From contig QAKI01000058.1 in assembly GCA_003343905.1 (NCBI GenBank), positions 18,802 to 42,284 of the forward strand: a DNA stretch of 23,483 bases, read 5' to 3'. Every line of letters starts with the position of its first letter. Position 1 is the stretch's first letter. The DNA is from Subdoligranulum variabile. Its GTDB lineage: Bacteria; Bacillota; Clostridia; Oscillospirales; Ruminococcaceae. Below, piece after piece: positions 21,521 to 23,483 of this stretch. Both the position numbers and the translations under genes were made by a program. The notes under the pieces are model-generated. The model made no database searches and was not told the DNA's origin. It was given only the letters and a program-made list of their open reading frames with translations.

Positions 21521-22073
21521 CGTGCCAAAAATTAGGTCCCAGTTTGAAAGATATTTTTCGCCCTTTTCGGGCTTTGGTGAGGACTTGAACTAACGACTAC
21601 CGATTTTGTGGCTTATTTTGCCTGGTTTGGATCGGTTTTTCCGATTTTTGACCCGGTGAAATTGTAAACAAATTATGAACTTTTTGAAATAATCACAAGT
21701 AGCTACTCAGCTCCACTAGATTAGTCCCCAATTTCCCCCTTTTTAAGAAAATTTGTTGTAGAAATAATCGGCTTAATTTTGTTTAGGGTGCCGAAAATTC
21801 TGGTTTTTGCGTCTGTATTGGATTCGCCAAAACAGGCGCTTTTTTTATTTCCCGAAAACATCTTCATACATGGGCAGAAATTCCTCATTACACCCAGGGG
21901 GAGGTGCGTCTATTTTGCCCATGAAGCACGGTGCGCTACTTCCCCCCCTCTCATACTCTCCCCCCAAGTAACACTTACCTACTGGGAAGAAGATATCAAT
22001 GCTTACCAAATGCACTCTTTCAGCCCCGGCAATGCAACTACACTATTCATCTCATTTTCTTCCCATTTACGAG
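21521..22073. other. Gene-poor AT-rich stretch
   Basis: I find no convincing gene in these 550 bp; possible reading frames lack ribosome sites and family features. Two weak terminator-like hairpins are visible: ATCGG-TTTTT-CCGAT-TTTT (about 21631-21649) and CGCC-AAAACA-GGCG then a T-run (about 21825-21847). At 21575-21597 the minus strand reads GTCGTTAGTTCAAGTCC, which resembles the T-arm of a tRNA but does not pair as one. Base composition differs from the flanking genes, so this may be the remnant of an inserted or decayed segment. Confidence 0.5.
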
Positions 22074-22101
22074 AAAAAGGCCACCTTCCGGTGACCTTTT
22101 T
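22074..22101 (-). terminator. Second terminator hairpin after the XRE/cupin gene (bidirectional)
   Basis: AAAAAGGCCACC-TTCC-GGTGACCTTTTT, one mismatched pair, T-runs on both strands. Confidence 0.7.
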
Positions 22102-22110
22102 CGACAGTCT

Positions 22111-22141
22111 GAAGTACAGGCAATTGGCTGTACTTCTTTTT
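22111..22141 (-). terminator. First hairpin after the XRE/cupin gene
   Basis: GAAGTACAG and CTGTACTTC pair over 9 bp around an 8-nt loop; the T-run (TTTTT, 22137-22141) is on the plus strand, so it would terminate best from the left. Next to the following hairpin it forms a tandem stop between the gene-poor stretch and the regulator. Confidence 0.6.
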
Positions 22142-22160
22142 GGTATTCCTATGCGAACAT

Positions 22161-22751
22161 TTAGGTTTCGCCACCGCGGTTGAGGGTGCGCCGGTTGTTG
22201 GGGAACCAAATGGCCGGAGTGAACACCGCCAACCCCACCGCTGTGGTATCCCCAGGGTTGGAAACAATGTGGGGCAGGTTGGACTGCACCACCGTGGTAT
22301 CCCCGGCGTTCAGGCGGATGGTCTCGGACTCCACCAGTACATCCAGCTGCTCCTGTTCCAGCAGCAGGATTTCCTCACTAGGATGGATTACCGGCAGGTC
22401 GCCGTCCTTGCAGTGGGGTTCCAGTTCAAAGCGTATGACCAACGACTGGGGCACAAAATCCCCGTTGGGCATGGGGGTGAGCAGATGATACCGTATATTG
22501 GAGTTGGGCTGGGAAAGGATCATCACGTCCGCCTGACGGGTCGTCAGGCCGGTACTGCTCTCGCCCCCCATAAACAGATAGGTGGGTATGTCCAGGGCGG
22601 CGCTGAGTTTGCGCAGGGTGGACAGGGACGGGTCGGTGAGGTTGCGCTCAATCTGGGAGATATACCCGATGGACAGGCCGGTCTTTTCGGCCAGTTCCTT
22701 GAGAGTGATGCCCCGCTTTTTCCGAATATTTCGTACCTGTTCGCCCAGCAT
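22161..22751 (-). CDS. XRE-family transcriptional regulator with C-terminal cupin domain
   Basis: DNA-binding regulator of 196 residues. The N-terminal helix-turn-helix (about 2-60: GEQVRNIRKKRGITLKELAE, then TGLSIGYISQIERNLTDPSL) is a textbook XRE/SinR-type domain. The C-terminal part (about 105-180) is a small beta-barrel cupin (HPSEEILLLEQEQLDVLVES and VVQSNLPHIVSNPGDTTAVG) that probably senses a small ligand. Start ATG 22751 has AGGAGG 4 nt upstream; a longer frame lacks a ribosome site. It is transcribed away from the epimerase-like gene, and the palindromes in the shared region suggest that it controls that gene and itself. The family (HTH plus cupin, as in PuuR-like regulators) often governs amine, amino-acid or peptide catabolism. 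Confidence 0.95.
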   Translation of the reverse strand: MLGEQVRNIRKKRGITLKELAEKTGLSIGYISQIERNLTDPSLSTLRKLSAALDIPTYLFMGGESSTGLTTRQADVMILSQPNSNIRYHLLTPMPNGDFVPQSLVIRFELEPHCKDGDLPVIHPSEEILLLEQEQLDVLVESETIRLNAGDTTVVQSNLPHIVSNPGDTTAVGLAVFTPAIWFPNNRRTLNRGGET

Positions 22752-22767
22752 AGGACCTCCTGCTTTT

Positions 22768-22815
22768 CTGTAAAGATTTCGTTTACAGTATATCACAAAA
22801 CAGCCTGTGCGTAAA
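22768..22815 (-). promoter_or_regulatory. Promoter and candidate operator of the XRE/cupin regulator
   Basis: On the minus strand TTTACG (22810-22815), 17 nt, TATACT (22787-22792). A dyad CTGTAAA-N7-TTTACAG (22768-22788) covers the expected start of transcription, a typical place for autorepression. Confidence 0.6.
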
Positions 22816-22920
22816 TAAGTGAGGATTTTTTTGCTATTTATAAAATTTTACTCCAAAAATCAAACATATCCCCACCAATTCCTCCAAAATTATTCAAAAA
22901 AGTGAAAAAACCGAAAACAC

Positions 22921-22965
22921 TTGACGATGATTTTTAGAAATAGTAAAATTGTATAAAATTTTACT
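22921..22965 (+). promoter_or_regulatory. Promoter and candidate operator of the epimerase-like gene
   Basis: TTGACG (22921-22926), 17 nt, TAAAAT (22944-22949). The dyad AGTAAAATT...AATTTTACT (22942-22965) overlaps the -10 box. Its right half, TATAAAATTTTACT, recurs exactly at 22839-22852 in the same intergenic region. Confidence 0.65.
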
Positions 22966-22981
22966 GTGCAGGAGGCATCCC

Positions 22982-23483
22982 ATGAAAATCACAGATGTAA
23001 AGGTGGAAACCATTCGAATCCCTATGAAAAAGCCCTTCCGTATTGCCTTTGCGGTACAGGACCATTCGGTGAACGTGCTGGTAAAGATCACCACCGACGA
23101 AGGCCTGTGGGGCATCGGCGAGGCTGCTCCCTTTGAGCCGGTGACCGGCGAGAGCACCGCCACCGTACTGGAAGCGCTGAAGCTGTTCCGCACCGGACTG
23201 ATCGGCATGGACCCGTTGGATATTGAGGGCATCCATTGCATGATGGACCGCCTGCTGTCAGGCAACACCTCGGCAAAGGCCGCGGTGGATATTGCCCTGT
23301 ACGATATCAAGGGCAAACTGATGGGTCAGCCTCTGTACAAGGTGCTGGGCGGCAGCGTGAACCAGATCGTCACGGACATGACGGTGGGCATTGACACACC
23401 GGAAGCCATGGCCGCCGAAGCCCGGGAACGGGTGGAAAAGGATGGCTTCACCATTCTGAAAATCAAGGCCGGCATCAACCCGA
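22982..23483 (+). CDS. Enolase-superfamily enzyme, probable dipeptide (L-Ala-D/L-Glu type) epimerase, 3' part off window
   Basis: Mandelate racemase/muconate-lactonising enzyme group; members remove an alpha proton from a carboxylate substrate at a Mg2+ site in the cytosol. 167 codons are present of an expected 350-370. The N-terminal capping domain reads KITDVKVETIRIPMKKPFRI, then NVLVKITTDEGLWGIGEAAP, as in dipeptide epimerases of the YkfB/YcjG type. The barrel begins at AVDIALYDIKGKLMGQPLYK, and the KIK motif near the window edge holds the first catalytic lysine. The metal-binding Asp/Glu residues are beyond the window. ATG 22982 follows AGGAGG by 6 nt. Muconate cycloisomerase or N-succinylamino acid racemase are alternatives. 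The divergent XRE/cupin regulator probably controls it. Confidence 0.88.
   Translation, partial: MKITDVKVETIRIPMKKPFRIAFAVQDHSVNVLVKITTDEGLWGIGEAAPFEPVTGESTATVLEALKLFRTGLIGMDPLDIEGIHCMMDRLLSGNTSAKAAVDIALYDIKGKLMGQPLYKVLGGSVNQIVTDMTVGIDTPEAMAAEARERVEKDGFTILKIKAGINP

Noticed and set aside
21575..21597. A second tRNA gene on the minus strand
   Set aside because: Only a GTTCAAGTCC-like tract is present; its T-stem does not pair and there is no anticodon arm or acceptor partner.
21779..22183. Possible 134-codon gene in the AT-rich stretch
   Set aside because: No ribosome site, no recognisable domain, and it runs through two terminator hairpins.

Overview
The window looks like a chromosomal segment of a fairly high-GC Gram-positive gut-type Clostridia, most like Oscillospiraceae (Faecalibacterium/Gemmiger/Subdoligranulum relatives). 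The reasons are strong AGGAGG-type ribosome sites with GTG and TTG starts, a lipobox lipoprotein, KtrAB potassium uptake, a TM287/TM288-type heterodimeric ABC exporter, and intergenic spaces packed with dispersed palindromic repeats. The taxon is an inference. Two stretches are visibly more AT-rich than the rest: the left edge (about 1-1160) and the zone after the tRNA (about 21455-22150), with a third short one at the divergent promoter near 22800-22980.

Layout, left to right. 1-1009 (-): an EcoRI-type adenine methyltransferase cut by the window edge. 1248-2693 (-): gltX. 3171-4457 (-): hflX. 4773-11409 (-): a co-directional block of GNAT acetyltransferase, polysaccharide flippase, surface-carbohydrate/glycosyltransferase-like protein, SGNH-type membrane-anchored esterase/acyltransferase and MBOAT O-acyltransferase, which reads as a surface-glycan export and O-acylation locus transcribed from a promoter near 11500. 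12172-14183 (+): ktrB-ktrA behind a long structured leader with a terminator. 14504-15592 (+): a PfkB kinase resembling 2-keto-3-deoxygluconate kinase. 15808-16425 (+): an unassigned lipoprotein. 16502-17407 (+): an EamA/DMT transporter. 17692-21281 (+): a two-gene heterodimeric ABC exporter. 21379-21454 (+): initiator tRNA-fMet. 22161-22751 (-) and 22982-end (+): a divergent pair of XRE/cupin regulator and dipeptide-epimerase-like enolase-superfamily enzyme with palindromic operator candidates between them.

The most unusual content is between the genes. I see at least six repeat families in about 3 kb of intergenic DNA. (A) A roughly 185-bp element in three copies has two long stems whose arms change in a compensatory way between copies. 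(B) A 117-bp MITE-like unit occurs twice, once inserted inside an A copy. (C) A 25-bp palindromic block occurs twice, identical. (D) A cassette combines a 24-bp palindrome with an intrinsic terminator and sits just after stop codons or just before ribosome sites. (E) A GC palindrome followed by TATTATC heptamers occurs twice. (F) A threefold direct repeat carries a TACACA/TGTGTA dyad between the MBOAT and ktrB genes. Together with the ktrB leader, these are the best candidates for undescribed biology here. All alignments were made by eye; no database search was possible.
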